Shown here piece after piece: positions 53,445-62,520 of a stretch of 64,000 nucleotides of DNA. The stretch covers positions 62,001-126,000 of the forward strand of contig NZ_JAIZDA010000004.1 of NCBI RefSeq assembly GCF_020404405.1, in the 5' to 3' direction. Both the position numbers and the translations under genes were made by a program. This DNA comes from Novosphingobium sp. FKTRR1. GTDB lineage: Bacteria; Pseudomonadota; Alphaproteobacteria; Sphingomonadales; Sphingomonadaceae. Each line of letters begins with the position of its first letter. Position 1 is the stretch's first letter. The notes beneath the pieces are model-generated. The model worked only from the letters and a program-made list of their open reading frames with translations, was not told the DNA's origin and did not search any database.

Positions 53445-54836
53445 ATGGAACGGTACGACCTGGTGGTGATCGGCAGCGGCCCGGCAGGGCGACGCGCCGG
53501 GGTGCAGGCCGCCAAGCTGGGCAAGCAGGTGCTGGTCGTCGAAGGGCGGCGGCGGGTTGGCGGCGTTTCGGTCCATACCGGCACCATTCCGTCCAAGACC
53601 TTGCGCGAAACCGTGCTCAATCTGTCGGGCTGGCGCGAACGTGGATTCTATGGACATTCCTATCGTGTGAAGGCCGAGATCGGCGGTGACGATCTGGGGC
53701 ACCGGCTAGGCAAGACGCTGGAGCACGAGGTCAACGTGCTTGAGCACCAGTTCCACCGCAACAAGATCCGCACGGTATCGGGCATGGCGCGCTTTACCGG
53801 ACCGCACGAGATCGCGATCGGCCGGGCCGATGGCAGCGACCTGCGCGTTACCGCCGAGCGCATCCTGATCTGCGTGGGCACCGTGCCGCACCGTCCCGAT
53901 ACCATTCCGTTCGACGATCTGGCGGTCGTCGACAGCGACCGCATCGTCGAAGTGCCGCGCGTGCCGCGCAGTCTGTGCGTGATCGGCGCAGGCGTGATCG
54001 GCATCGAATATGCCACGATCTTTTCGGCGATGGATGTTCCGGTGACTCTCGTCGAACCGCGCGAGACGTTTCTCGACTTCATCGACCGCGAAGTGATCGA
54101 CGAGTTCGTTCACGACTTGCGCGATCGCGGCATGATCATCCGCACGGGCGTCGCCGTGGCCAAAGTGGAGAAGGGGGCCGACGGCTGGGTCACCACCACG
54201 CTTGCGGACGGGCGGACGATCCGCACCGAGATGCTCCTCTACGCCGCTGGCCGTACTGGCGCGACGGATGCGCTCGAGCTGGCCAAGTGCGGACTGACCG
54301 CCGACCATCGCGGCCGGATCACGGTTGATCCCAAGACACTGCAGACCGCCGTTCCGCACATCTATGCCGCAGGCGACGTGATCGGCTTTCCCAGCCTTGC
54401 CTCCACGTCGATGGAGCAGGGCCGCATCGCCGCATGTCATGCCTTTGGCCTGCCACTGCCGCCAGCGCCGCAATACTTCCCTTATGGCATCTATGCCGTG
54501 CCCGAAATCTCGACCGTGGGTATGAACGAGCAGGAGGTGCGCGCGCGCGGCATCAGTTATGAAGTGGGTATCGCCCGCTTTCGCGAAACCAGCCGTGGCC
54601 ACATCATGGGGCTGAACACCGGTATGATGAAGATGTTGTTCTCGCTCAAAACCCGGCGTCTGCTGGGCGTGCATATCCTGGGCGAGGGGGCGACTGAATT
54701 GATCCACATCGGTCAGGCGGTACTCAACCTGAAGGGCACGCTCGACTTCTTCATCGAGAACACTTTCAACTACCCGACGCTGGCCGAAGCCTACAAGATC
54801 GCCGCGCTCGATGCGTGGAACAGGATGCCGAAATAG
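53445..54836 (+). CDS. sthA: Si-specific (soluble) NAD(P)+ transhydrogenase
   Basis: SthA moves reducing equivalents between NADPH and NAD+ in the cytosol. The 463-residue flavoprotein belongs to the pyridine-nucleotide disulfide reductase family but lacks the redox-active Cys pair: the loop reads VSVHTGTIPSKTLRE, as in SthA. The FAD loop is VIGSGPAGRRAGVQAAKLG, and the NAD loop is VIGAGVIGIEYATIFSAM. The C-terminus has the dimer motif NTFNYPTLAEAYKIAALDAWNR. A role in balancing NADPH made by the Entner-Doudoroff route fits the nearby eda (inference). Confidence 0.93.
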   Translation: MERYDLVVIGSGPAGRRAGVQAAKLGKQVLVVEGRRRVGGVSVHTGTIPSKTLRETVLNLSGWRERGFYGHSYRVKAEIGGDDLGHRLGKTLEHEVNVLEHQFHRNKIRTVSGMARFTGPHEIAIGRADGSDLRVTAERILICVGTVPHRPDTIPFDDLAVVDSDRIVEVPRVPRSLCVIGAGVIGIEYATIFSAMDVPVTLVEPRETFLDFIDREVIDEFVHDLRDRGMIIRTGVAVAKVEKGADGWVTTTLADGRTIRTEMLLYAAGRTGATDALELAKCGLTADHRGRITVDPKTLQTAVPHIYAAGDVIGFPSLASTSMEQGRIAACHAFGLPLPPAPQYFPYGIYAVPEISTVGMNEQEVRARGISYEVGIARFRETSRGHIMGLNTGMMKMLFSLKTRRLLGVHILGEGATELIHIGQAVLNLKGTLDFFIENTFNYPTLAEAYKIAALDAWNRMPK

Positions 54837-54848
54837 GGGCGGCTGTAT

Positions 54849-55961
54849 TCACCCCAAAAACGTTCGCCCAGACCGAACCGGTCGCGCCGGCGCGTTGAAA
54901 ACCGCGCCCGCCGACAAGCGACTGCCGCGCACCACCAGCAGGATTGAATCGCCAACCTCAATGCGCACGTCCTCGCCCGGATGCTCGATCGACTTGCCGT
55001 CGATGCGATCGATCTGGACCACAAAGAACGCCCCGTTGCCGCGTCGCTCCGCCTCACCCACCGTTTCGCCGACGAGCGCGCTTTTGGCGGCAACCTGCAC
55101 CACTTCAAGGTCGAGCCCGAAGTCATGCAACTGCCGCTTCACGTCGGTCATCCTTGTCGCCTCGTCCAGCACGCGGTCGGTGGCGGGGTAGAGGATCAGT
55201 TCGGTGATGCGCTCGGCGCCGATGTGGGTGGGCAGCACGACCTTGTCGGCCCCAGCATGAAACAGCTTGCTCTCCGTGGTCGGAGCCTCGCCGCGCGCGA
55301 TGATCTGGACAGCCGGGTTGAGGTTGCGCGCAGACAGGGTGATGAACACGTTGGCGGCATCGTCTGGCAGCACGGTGGCGAGCACGCGCGCGCGCGCGAT
55401 TCCGGCCTGCCGGAGCGTATCCTCGTGCGTTGCTTCACCGATCAGCGTCAGGAAGCCGTGGGACTTGGAAACCTCGGCCTTGGCGGCGCTGCGTTCAACG
55501 ATCAGGAACGGCGTGCGCGCTTCGGTCAGGGCCTTGGCCAATTGCACGCCGATGCGGCCATACCCGCAGATGATCACGTGATTTTCAAGGCGTTCGATAT
55601 CGGATGCCATGCGATCCAACCCCAAAAGGCGGCGAAACTGGAACAGGGTGAACACTTGCACCAGCGCGCCGGTCAGCACGATCATGCCGGTGCAGCCGAG
55701 CACGATCGTGAAGGTCGTCCACAGGCGCAGATACGTGGTGTCGATCGGCCGGACTTCGCCATAGCCGACCGAAAAGATCGTCAGCAGCACCATGTAGGCG
55801 GCATCGCCCAGCGGCCATCCGGCGTGGACGTACCCCAGCGTAGAGACGACGAACAGCACTGCGACATATGTCACCGTGCCCGACAGCAGCCGCAGCGGCG
55901 AGCCGAGCACGCTGTTGGCCCCTTGCGAAAGGGCCGAAGGTTGTCCGTTGCTGTCCATCAT
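54849..55961 (-). CDS. Potassium channel with TrkA/RCK domains
   Basis: The 370-residue protein has two membrane helices (about residues 28-46 and 80-102) around a pore loop with selectivity filter SVGYGE, the K+ channel type. A TrkA_N/RCK Rossmann domain (HVIICGYGRIGVQLAKALTEA, GEATHEDTLRQAGI) and a TrkA_C domain (LEVVQVAAKSALVGETVGEAERR) follow. This is the MthK/Kch layout. It sits 12 bp from the convergent sthA stop. ATGATG gives two starts one codon apart. The regulating ligand is unknown. Confidence 0.92.
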   Translation of the reverse strand: MMDSNGQPSALSQGANSVLGSPLRLLSGTVTYVAVLFVVSTLGYVHAGWPLGDAAYMVLLTIFSVGYGEVRPIDTTYLRLWTTFTIVLGCTGMIVLTGALVQVFTLFQFRRLLGLDRMASDIERLENHVIICGYGRIGVQLAKALTEARTPFLIVERSAAKAEVSKSHGFLTLIGEATHEDTLRQAGIARARVLATVLPDDAANVFITLSARNLNPAVQIIARGEAPTTESKLFHAGADKVVLPTHIGAERITELILYPATDRVLDEATRMTDVKRQLHDFGLDLEVVQVAAKSALVGETVGEAERRGNGAFFVVQIDRIDGKSIEHPGEDVRIEVGDSILLVVRGSRLSAGAVFNAPARPVRSGRTFLG

Positions 55962-56030
55962 GCCCCTGTGCTGTCAGGATAGTGGCGTACCCTGACAGCG
56001 CTTGTCCAGCGCAGACCGCACGAGGCTGGA

Positions 56031-58145
56031 TCAAAGGCCGAGCAGTTCCCCCGCGTCATGCCGCAGCGTCGATGCACCGCCCGCATTGGCCTGCTTGGCA
56101 ACCGGTGCTGGCAGGGTGATTGCCGGCGTGGTGGTGAACGGTTTGACCCCCAGTTCGGGATAGATCTCGGTGGGGAAATAGAAGGTGCCGTTCTTCACCA
56201 CCATGCGGATGGTTTTGATCGCTTTCAGATCCTTCACCGGATCGCCCGGAATCAGGAAGAAGTCGGCCAGCTTGCCCTTGGCGATCGAACCCAGTTCCTG
56301 ATCGCGGCCCATGTAGCGCTGTACGTCCAGCGTGGCGCGGGCAAGGATCTCGGCGGAGGAGAATCCGGCGGCCTCATACAGTTCCAGTTCGCGATGGTAG
56401 GTGAACGAGCCGCCTGTATCGGTGCCGGGCACGATGAAGATTCCGGCATCGTGCATCTGCTTGGTGATCGCGATCAGCTTGCCATAAGCGGCGCGATAGG
56501 CGGCCTCGTCACCCGGAGCGCTGGTGTCGATCCACTGCTGGCGCTTGGCACGTTGTTCGGCGACGGGCAAATGGTCGACGTAATCCACAGCCCCGGGCGC
56601 CACGGTGCCATCGCGGTTGAGCAGCAGGTTTTCATGGATGCCAAGCGTCGGATCGATGGCGATGTGCTTTTGCGCCATTGTGGCGATGGTCGCCTGCACC
56701 GGCGCGCTGGCCAGATCGAGCGTTGCCAGCCGCTTCAAGCCATAGAGCCGGAACAGTGTTCGCGTATCCTCGCCCTGCTTGATCACCCAGCCCAGCGAGA
56801 CCTGATTGATGTGGGTCATCTCGTCGTAACCGGCGGCGATCATCGCGTCGGCATTGGTGAAGGCGGGGACGTGTCCGGCCACGCGCAGACCCAGCCGGTG
56901 AGCCTCGGCCACCACCGCAGGCACCCACGCCGGGTTCATCGAGTTGTAGATCTTCACTTGCCAGTATCCGCGCGCGGCGTACCAGCGAACCGCGTCGATC
57001 GCCTTGGCCTCGCTGTCGACGACGAAGCCGTTGTTCGCGTTGAACGGGCTTTTGCCTTCGATGAAGCCGCTGCGGATCACGCGCGGCCCCGTAATCACGC
57101 CCTTTTCGATGCGGCTGATCAGGTCATCGAGTACGGCGTTGTCGTTGCCCATGTCGCGCACCGAGGTCACCCCGGCCAGCACGTTGAGCAGCGCGTCGTC
57201 CTGACCGATGTGGCCATGCATGTCGGTCATGCCCGCAACCAGCGTACCGCCAGCGCCGTCGATGGTGGCTTCGCCGGGGGTGGCCGGGCTGTCGGCGGGT
57301 TCCACTGCGGTGATGCGGTTGCCGTTCACCAACACTTGAACGGGCCCGGTCAGCGCCTTGGCCACCGGGTCGAACAGCCGCACGTTGGTGATCCGCACCG
57401 GCGCGCCAAAGTTGTGGGCATAGCGCGCCTGAAGATCGGCATAGCGGCGTGATTGCAGATCGGCGGCGAGACCGCGCAGCTGCACTTGCTCCCCTTCATA
57501 CCCCTTGCGGACCACGACCGAGCTCGGGTCGATTTGCGCAAACAGTGCGCCGTCCTTGTCCAGCAGCGCGTAGGCTGGGGCATAGTTGGTGCCGCTGATG
57601 GCATATTGCGTGACCTCGAGCGGACCGTCCGCGCCATTGACGGTCAGCACGTCGCCCTTGGTCAGGCGCAGCGCGCCGCCCGGCAGCGCGGGCAGCGTCT
57701 GGCCGGGCGCGGCGAGCAGGGCGCGCACTTGCAGACCGAACTCCCATGGGCTGCCGTTCTGTGTGACATAGAGCGTTGGCGCCTTGACCGTTGCAGAACC
57801 TTTGCCCGCCGCGTCGGTCCAGGTCGCCTTGCCCCCCTTCAACGCAAAGCGTTCGGCCACCTTGCTGCCAAAGGTGGTGGCGCCATCGATCGCCCAGGTT
57901 ACCGGCAGTCCGTCAGAGCCCAGCGTCAGCGCTTCCTTCATCGTCGGGCCGCGACCGTTGTCCTTGATGTCGAAGTCGATGGTGACGGCTTTGCCGGTCG
58001 TCTCGACGTCCAGATGCCCGACTATCTTGTTGCCGCTGATGACCGAGAAGTGCTCGCTTGCAGCAAGAGCCGGGCAGGCGCCCAGCGCGGTAGAGGTGGC
58101 AAGGATCAGGGCGAATGCGGCGCGCGCGCGAGTGGTTTGGCTCAT
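56031..58145 (-). CDS. Secreted amidohydrolase with an extra N-terminal domain
   Basis: The 704-residue protein has a signal peptide (ALILATSTALGACPALAA) and two parts. Residues about 30-230 form a beta-rich domain without a family I recognise. Residues about 250-680 form a metal-dependent amidohydrolase with MTDMHGHIGQDDALLN (H-x-H), the VKIYNSMNPAW region with the probable carboxylated Lys, VAGHVPAFTNADAMIAAGYDEMTHINQ with further His, and PGTDTGGSFTYHRELELY. Imidazolonepropionase- and prolidase-like secreted amidohydrolases have this layout, so a peptide or amide substrate in the periplasm is plausible. There is no clear SD before ATG 58145. Confidence 0.85.
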   Translation of the reverse strand: MSQTTRARAAFALILATSTALGACPALAASEHFSVISGNKIVGHLDVETTGKAVTIDFDIKDNGRGPTMKEALTLGSDGLPVTWAIDGATTFGSKVAERFALKGGKATWTDAAGKGSATVKAPTLYVTQNGSPWEFGLQVRALLAAPGQTLPALPGGALRLTKGDVLTVNGADGPLEVTQYAISGTNYAPAYALLDKDGALFAQIDPSSVVVRKGYEGEQVQLRGLAADLQSRRYADLQARYAHNFGAPVRITNVRLFDPVAKALTGPVQVLVNGNRITAVEPADSPATPGEATIDGAGGTLVAGMTDMHGHIGQDDALLNVLAGVTSVRDMGNDNAVLDDLISRIEKGVITGPRVIRSGFIEGKSPFNANNGFVVDSEAKAIDAVRWYAARGYWQVKIYNSMNPAWVPAVVAEAHRLGLRVAGHVPAFTNADAMIAAGYDEMTHINQVSLGWVIKQGEDTRTLFRLYGLKRLATLDLASAPVQATIATMAQKHIAIDPTLGIHENLLLNRDGTVAPGAVDYVDHLPVAEQRAKRQQWIDTSAPGDEAAYRAAYGKLIAITKQMHDAGIFIVPGTDTGGSFTYHRELELYEAAGFSSAEILARATLDVQRYMGRDQELGSIAKGKLADFFLIPGDPVKDLKAIKTIRMVVKNGTFYFPTEIYPELGVKPFTTTPAITLPAPVAKQANAGGASTLRHDAGELLGL

Positions 58146-58215
58146 GGGATGCGATGCTAGGACACGGAACGCCGCCGGGCAATGGTTGCTTGTGCAACCG
58201 GATCGGATGTGGCGC

Positions 58216-58257
58216 AAAACAGAAGGGGCGCAACCTTGCGGCGCGCCCCTTCGGGTT
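58216..58257 (-). terminator. Intrinsic terminator of infC
   Basis: The 10-bp perfect stem GAAGGGGCGC (58222-58231) / GCGCCCCTTC (58243-58252) is followed on the minus strand by TGTTTTG, about 30 bp after the infC stop. Confidence 0.8.
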
Positions 58258-58280
58258 TGGCAGGTGCTGAAACCTGGCGC

Positions 58281-58823
58281 TTACTTTGGCGCGATCACCA
58301 TCAGCATCTGGCGGCCTTCCATGCGGGGGAAGGCTTCGACCTTGGCGATTTCGGCGACATCGTCCTGCACCTTGCGCAAAAGGTTCATGCCCAGTTGCTG
58401 GTGCGACAGTTCGCGGCCACGGAAGCGCAGGGTGACTTTCACCTTGTCGCCTTCTTCGATGAAGCGGTGCACGGCGCGCAGCTTCACGTCATAGTCGTGG
58501 TCGTCGATGTTGGGACGCATCTTGATCTCCTTGATCTCCTGCGTCTTCTGGCTCTTGCGCGCGGCGTTGGCCTTTTTTTGCGCTTCGTACCGGAATTTGC
58601 CGACATCGAGGAACTTGCACACCGGCGGATCGGCGGTGGGCGAAACCTCAACCAGGTCCAGCCCGACTTCGGCTGCCTGATCGATTGCTTCGCGGGTGTA
58701 CATTACACCCAGGTTCTCGCCATTCTCATCGATCACGCGCACCTTGGGCACGTTGATCATCTGGTTGAAGCGAGGCCCGCTCTTGACGGGGGGCGCCATC
58801 ATGCGCCGGGGTGGGGGGGCTAT
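58281..58823 (-). CDS. infC: Translation initiation factor IF-3, probable AUA start
   Basis: IF-3 keeps 30S subunits free and checks the start codon. The protein has the N-domain [24 protein letters not shown] and the C-domain with [41 protein letters not shown], ending MVIAPK. The first ATG is at 58802 but has only C-rich sequence before it. A strong SD AGGAGAG lies 7 nt upstream of an in-frame ATA at 58821-58823, which would add APPPRRM. Rare start codons in infC are a known autoregulatory feature, so I use ATA (180 residues; 173 from ATG). The gene stands alone here, without rpmI and rplT after it. Confidence 0.9.
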   Translation of the reverse strand: MAPPPRRMMAPPVKSGPRFNQMINVPKVRVIDENGENLGVMYTREAIDQAAEVGLDLVEVSPTADPPVCKFLDVGKFRYEAQKKANAARKSQKTQEIKEIKMRPNIDDHDYDVKLRAVHRFIEEGDKVKVTLRFRGRELSHQQLGMNLLRKVQDDVAEIAKVEAFPRMEGRQMLMVIAPK

Positions 58824-58970
58824 AGTGCTCTCTCCTGATGTTTCACGAAATAGGCGGCTTAGCGCGCGCTCTTATCACAATGCGCGCGTAGATAAAGGGC
58901 TTGTCTGTCCTGAGGGCCAGTCTTTTGACATGGGAACGCCCCGCAGCGTTTGCAAGCGCTTGCGAATGGT

Positions 58971-59657
58971 TCAAGCAGCCGCGCGCCATAGCGCAAAGCG
59001 GGTGATCCGCCGTTCGGTCGGCACAAGCGCGTCGATCGCGCGGGTCTGGCCAAGGCCCGCACCAAGGCGCCCCAGAATCACCGGATCGGCAGCGTCCATC
59101 CCGCCGGTCAAAGCGCCGAAGGCGGGAAGTATCAGCTTGTTTTCGCTGGAAACCGCGCAGGGGCGGGCGATCGAACGGCCCCGTGCGACGATGCGCAACT
59201 TGGGGTGGAAATGGCCGGAGAGCTCGGGCTCTAGCTCATCCGCCTGCGCTTCATGGCGCAACAACAGCCCGCCGATACGTACCTCAGGCAGGTACTCGCC
59301 GGGCACGCTGCCGCCTTTTTCATCGTGGTTGCCGGTGATCCACACCCATTCGGTTGCGCGGGTCAGCGCGGCCAGCATGCCCGCAGCATGCGGTTCAAGG
59401 CGGTTTGCGCCATCCGCATCGTGAAAGTTGTCGCCCAGACAGAACACCCGCCGCGCGCCCGTCTCGCGCAGGGAAAGCGCGATTCGTTCCAGCGTCTCGC
59501 GGCTGTCATAGGGGGGAAGCATCTGGCCGAAGCGGGCAAACCAGCTGGCCTTTTCAAGGTGCAGATCAGCCACCAGCAGCGCGTTTTCGGCAGGCCAGAA
59601 CAGCGCGCGCGACGCGCCCAGCCGTAATTCCTGACTTGCGAACGAAAAGGGAACCAT
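58971..59657 (-). CDS. pdeM: Ligase-associated DNA damage response endonuclease PdeM-type phosphoesterase
   Basis: The 228-residue calcineurin-like metallophosphoesterase has all metal motifs: ADLHLEK (D-x-H), LGDNFHD, TGNHDEK and LSGHFHPK. The layout matches the PdeM family, often found with a ligase and the Lhr helicase; neither is in this window. The nuclease role is family knowledge. ATG 59657 has AAGGGGAAG just upstream. It diverges from hemF across 71 bp, and lies 147 bp upstream of infC on the same strand. Confidence 0.85.
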   Translation of the reverse strand: MVPFSFASQELRLGASRALFWPAENALLVADLHLEKASWFARFGQMLPPYDSRETLERIALSLRETGARRVFCLGDNFHDADGANRLEPHAAGMLAALTRATEWVWITGNHDEKGGSVPGEYLPEVRIGGLLLRHEAQADELEPELSGHFHPKLRIVARGRSIARPCAVSSENKLILPAFGALTGGMDAADPVILGRLGAGLGQTRAIDALVPTERRITRFALWRAAA

Positions 59658-59728
59658 GGCTTCCCCTTGCCGGATGGCGATTCCCTTGGCAAGTGCCGGG
59701 TTTCCGCCTGCCGGGCAAAAGGACAAGC

Positions 59729-60592
59729 ATGACCGACTGGACCGACCACACCGCCCGCGCCCGTAGCTGGTTCGAAAGCCTTCGTGACCGGATCTGCGCC
59801 GAGTTCGAGGCGATCGAGCGCGAGGCGGGCAGCGATGCCGTCTTTGCATATACCCCCTGGGACCGATCACACGATGGTGAGCCGGTCGCGAACGGTGGTG
59901 GCGGCGTGCAAGGGCTGATGAAGGGCAAGGTATTCGAGAAAGTCGGCGTCAACGTTTCGACCGTCGGCGGCACCTTCTCCAAGGAATTTGCCGGAACGAT
60001 CAACGGCGCCGACCCTGAAAATCCGGGCTTTACTGCCACGGGCATCAGTCTGGTGGCCCACATGGCCAACCCCCACGTGCCCGCCGTGCACATGAACACC
60101 CGCTTCCTGACCACGCGCAAGGCGTGGTTCGGCGGTGGCGGCGACCTAAACCCGCCGATCCCCTATGCGCAGGATACCGACGAGTTCCACGCCGCCTACA
60201 AGGCCGCCTGCGATGCACACGATGCTGGCTATTATCCGCGCTTCAAAAAGTGGGCGGACGACTATTTCTACATTCCCCACCGCAAGGTTCATCGCGGTGT
60301 CGGCGGGATCTTCTACGATCATCTGGAGTGTGTCGACGATGCCGCGTTCGAGGCGAATTTCGCCTTTACCCGCGATGTGGGGGAAGCATTCCTGACCGCG
60401 TTCCCCACACTCGTGCGCCGCCGCATGCATACGCCCTTCAACGATGCCGAGAAGTTGCAGCAGTTGCAGTGGCGCGGGCGCTATGCCGAGTTCAACCTCG
60501 TTTACGATCGCGGAACGCTGTTCGGGCTCAAGACTGGCGGCAATATCGACGCCATCCTGATGAGCCTGCCGCCTGAAGCGGTGTGGAGCTGA
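59729..60592 (+). CDS. hemF: Oxygen-dependent coproporphyrinogen III oxidase
   Basis: HemF makes protoporphyrinogen IX with O2. The 287-residue protein has the signature GGGVQGLMKGKVFEKVGVNVSTVGG, NPHVPAVHMNTRF, WFGGGGDLNPPIPY, and LQWRGRYAEFNLVYDRGTLFGLKTGGN near the C-terminus. It is nearly standard length. SD AAGGAC lies 6-7 bp before ATG 59729. Together with hemN it allows haem synthesis with and without oxygen. Confidence 0.96.
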   Translation: MTDWTDHTARARSWFESLRDRICAEFEAIEREAGSDAVFAYTPWDRSHDGEPVANGGGGVQGLMKGKVFEKVGVNVSTVGGTFSKEFAGTINGADPENPGFTATGISLVAHMANPHVPAVHMNTRFLTTRKAWFGGGGDLNPPIPYAQDTDEFHAAYKAACDAHDAGYYPRFKKWADDYFYIPHRKVHRGVGGIFYDHLECVDDAAFEANFAFTRDVGEAFLTAFPTLVRRRMHTPFNDAEKLQQLQWRGRYAEFNLVYDRGTLFGLKTGGNIDAILMSLPPEAVWS

Positions 60593-60605
60593 AAGGCAAA
60601 AGGCC

Positions 60606-61259
60606 ATGGACATTCCCGGCGCGCCGCTGACCGAGGGCTATCACAATGTCCGCAATGGCGACCTGCCGTGCGTGGTGACGGCGCTGGAAATGCTGGCGCC
60701 CCCGGCCGATCTCAAGCGGCTGGTGCCCGAACCGGAGGTGCCGCTGGCACTCAAGCGGTGGAAGGATTGTTCGGCCGAAAAGTACCGCCTGCTCTACAAG
60801 CGGGTGGGTGGCTACTGGATCTGGTGGTCGCGGCTGGTCAAGCCCGATGCGGAACTGGAAGCGATCATCCGCGATCCTGCGGTTCAGCTTTATGCGGTGA
60901 CCGACCGCGCCGGGGTGGAAGTGGGCATGCTCGAACTGGATTTCCGCGAGCAGGGCCAGTGCGAGATCGTCTTCTTCGGGCTGGTGGTGAAGGCCACCGG
61001 CAAGGGCTTTGGCAAATGGCTGATGCGCCGCGCGTTGCAACTGGCATGGGCGCCGGGGGTGGAGCGGGTATGGGTGCACACGTGCACGCTCGATGACCCC
61101 AATGCGCTGCCGTTCTACATGAAACGCGGATTCCGGCCTTATGCGCGGTTCGTCGAGGTGTTCCCCGACCCGCGTCTGTCGGGCCTGCTACCCGCCGACA
61201 GCGCTCCGCACGCTCCGGTGCTGGGGATGGTCGAGCCGGGTCCAGACCAGCCAGAGTAA
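60606..61259 (+). CDS. GNAT family N-acetyltransferase
   Basis: The 217-residue protein has a polar N-terminal part followed by a GNAT fold with LYAVTDRAGVEVGMLELDF and the CoA loop VVKATGKGFGKWLMRRALQLAW, then VWVHTCTLDDPNALPFYMKRGFRPYARFVEVF. The substrate is unknown. It starts 13 bp after hemF and is probably co-transcribed with it. Its last 72 bp overlap the 3' end of the convergent GT87-like gene. Confidence 0.83.
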   Translation: MDIPGAPLTEGYHNVRNGDLPCVVTALEMLAPPADLKRLVPEPEVPLALKRWKDCSAEKYRLLYKRVGGYWIWWSRLVKPDAELEAIIRDPAVQLYAVTDRAGVEVGMLELDFREQGQCEIVFFGLVVKATGKGFGKWLMRRALQLAWAPGVERVWVHTCTLDDPNALPFYMKRGFRPYARFVEVFPDPRLSGLLPADSAPHAPVLGMVEPGPDQPE

Positions 61260-62414
61260 CCCGGCGGCGGCCAGGGGCATCAGGTTGACACCCAGCGGCA
61301 AGGCGGCAGCGCGCGTCGCCAATGGGGCAAGCCACAAGAGCACCAGCAGCGGCTTTTCCCAAGCCCTCCAGCCATTCACGCGGGCTTGCGTGGCCAGCCA
61401 GCACAGCGGCTGGATCAGGAACGGCAAATCGTAGCTGAACAAGTAGGGCGAGCCGAGCGCGGTAGCCGCCAGCATCACCGCCCCGGTTGCCTGTGGGTCG
61501 CGACTGCGCCGCCATGCCAGTGCGCTCAGGGCGGCGGCGAGCAGGGTCAAAGCCGCTTGGCCCACCATCGCGACCAACGGTCCGCCGTGCTGGTGCAGCG
61601 CGGCATATGGCGTGCACATCCGCAACCAGAAGGCGCTCGGTCCTTGCGCCATCAGCACCTTGCTGACGGCAAAGGCCTGTGGCCATGCGGCCCAGGTCTG
61701 CCAACCGAAAGCCAGCAGCGCGGCAAGGCAAAGCCCGATGGCCGCCATGGCGGCGCTGGCCAGCGCACGCCACTGGCGCCCGGCGAGCAGCCACACCGGC
61801 ACTAGCAGGGCCAGATGCGGCTTGATGACCAATGCGCCCAGCAGCGCGCCCGAATGCCACGGCCGGCGGGGCAGGGCGATCACGCCGCCGATCAGCAGCA
61901 CTCCGGTGATGAACCCGGTCTGGGCATGGCTTGCCGCAAGATAGGCACCGGGAAAGGCCAGCACCGCCAGCGCCAGATGCGGCGGCGCCAGTTTGCGCGC
62001 CACCGCAAACCAGATCGCCCAGCCGCCCAGCGCAAAGGCGATCCATGCCACGCCATACGGCAGCAGTCCCAGCGGCAGGGTGGCAAACAGGAACGGCGGA
62101 GGATTGACAAAGGCGACCAGTTGTCCGGTGCCGGTGAGCGCTTGTGCAGCCTGTTCTGCTGCAAGGTCATAGACTTGCGCCGGATGGCCCCCGACCGCCA
62201 GGTGGCCTGCGCCCCAGAAAGCCAGAAAGTCCGACCCGACATGGCCGGTGGCTTGCGCAAACACCACCGCCAGCATCGGCAGATAGGCGATCAGCACCAT
62301 CGCGGCATAGACCCGAACCCGGCTCAGGTCCGGCCAGCCGCCATCGCGCAGCACCCGCCACCACGGCTCAGACGGCGGGTTGATCGCAGGTTGCGGGGCG
62401 GCTTTGGCGGTCAT
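61188..62414 (-). CDS. GT87-like (DUF2029) polytopic membrane protein
   Basis: The 408-residue protein has about ten membrane helices. The early loop after helix 1 reads GSDFLAFWGAGHLAVGGHPAQVYD, where the Asp lies in the place of the catalytic Asp of GT-C polyprenol-phosphate glycosyltransferases. It has NPPPFLFATLPLGLLPYG, and AASHAQTGFITGVLLIGG with the QTGF/Q-N motif of the DUF2029 family. A role in transferring mannosyl or similar groups from a lipid carrier is the family guess. The 3' end overlaps the convergent GNAT gene by 72 bp; whether both C-termini are used is not certain. Confidence 0.82.
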   Translation of the reverse strand: MTAKAAPQPAINPPSEPWWRVLRDGGWPDLSRVRVYAAMVLIAYLPMLAVVFAQATGHVGSDFLAFWGAGHLAVGGHPAQVYDLAAEQAAQALTGTGQLVAFVNPPPFLFATLPLGLLPYGVAWIAFALGGWAIWFAVARKLAPPHLALAVLAFPGAYLAASHAQTGFITGVLLIGGVIALPRRPWHSGALLGALVIKPHLALLVPVWLLAGRQWRALASAAMAAIGLCLAALLAFGWQTWAAWPQAFAVSKVLMAQGPSAFWLRMCTPYAALHQHGGPLVAMVGQAALTLLAAALSALAWRRSRDPQATGAVMLAATALGSPYLFSYDLPFLIQPLCWLATQARVNGWRAWEKPLLVLLWLAPLATRAAALPLGVNLMPLAAAGLLWLVWTRLDHPQHRSVRSAVGG

Positions 62415-62520
62415 CTGAGGTACGATAAGGCCGCAGCGGTGAAAGAAACGTATGCCGATCTCCCTGATCGGGACTTTTGACTTGCGGCATGGCCCCTTCG
62501 CGCCCCATCTTGGTTGCGAA

